A stretch of 24,137 nucleotides of DNA, from positions 1-24,137 of the forward strand of contig CABKMN010000034.1 of NCBI GenBank assembly GCA_902373525.1. The letters are read 5' to 3'. Positions 24,129-24,137 of the stretch are shown here, piece by piece (within the stretch, counting starts at the first letter, position 1; every line of letters begins with the position of its first letter). The stretch is from an uncultured Bilophila sp. (GTDB lineage Bacteria > Desulfobacterota > Desulfovibrionia > Desulfovibrionales > Desulfovibrionaceae). A model generated the notes under the pieces. The model saw only the letters and a program-made list of their open reading frames with translations. It ran no database searches and had not been told where the DNA came from. A program made the position numbers and the translations under genes.

Positions 24129-24137
24129 ACCCCACCT

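Overview
The window looks like chromosomal DNA of a GC-rich, sulfite- or sulfate-reducing member of the Desulfovibrionaceae or a close relative (Desulfovibrio, Bilophila or similar). Evidence: an orphan dsrC, a selD whose catalytic position is an in-frame UGA (selenocysteine), a MoaE-like protein, the phoH-pgpH-ybeY block, and long purine-rich hairpins between genes that I associate with this group. I see no integrase, transposase, phage gene or CRISPR array.

Layout. 1-2773: two divergent amino-acid ABC binding-protein genes, the second followed by a GlnP-like permease but no ATPase. 2825-4528: SulP/STAS anion transporter. 4888-6414: YifB/ComM-type AAA+ protein. 6627-7676: selenoprotein SelD with a hairpin just after the UGA. 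8177-9725 (minus): small secreted protein and a VWA-OmpA lipid-free envelope protein. 10131-10448 (minus): dsrC. 10677-16367 (minus): MoaE-like, tatD, phoH, pgpH, ybeY, with the last three overlapping. 16461-18117 (minus): a phosphoethanolamine-transferase-like membrane sulfatase whose 5' end is a (CT)10/(GA)10 tract. 18173-19423 (minus): murA. 19670-19746: tRNA-His. 19900-20694 (minus): xthA. 21337-24072: a PAP2 phosphatase and an LTA-synthase-like sulfatase in one uninterrupted frame, behind a PHO-box-like promoter.

The most interesting theme is envelope remodelling. One probable phospho-group transferase appears to be switched on and off by repeat slippage and is out of frame in this copy. 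A second is joined to a lipid phosphatase and may respond to phosphate starvation. Both share the window with murA, pgpH and a peptidoglycan-binding OmpA protein. A second theme is a family of near-perfect, covarying 20-26 bp inverted repeats at gene ends. Sulfur and selenium metabolism are represented by dsrC, the SulP carrier and selD, but not as one operon.

Limits: all functions are from motif reading; no alignment, folding or database search was run.
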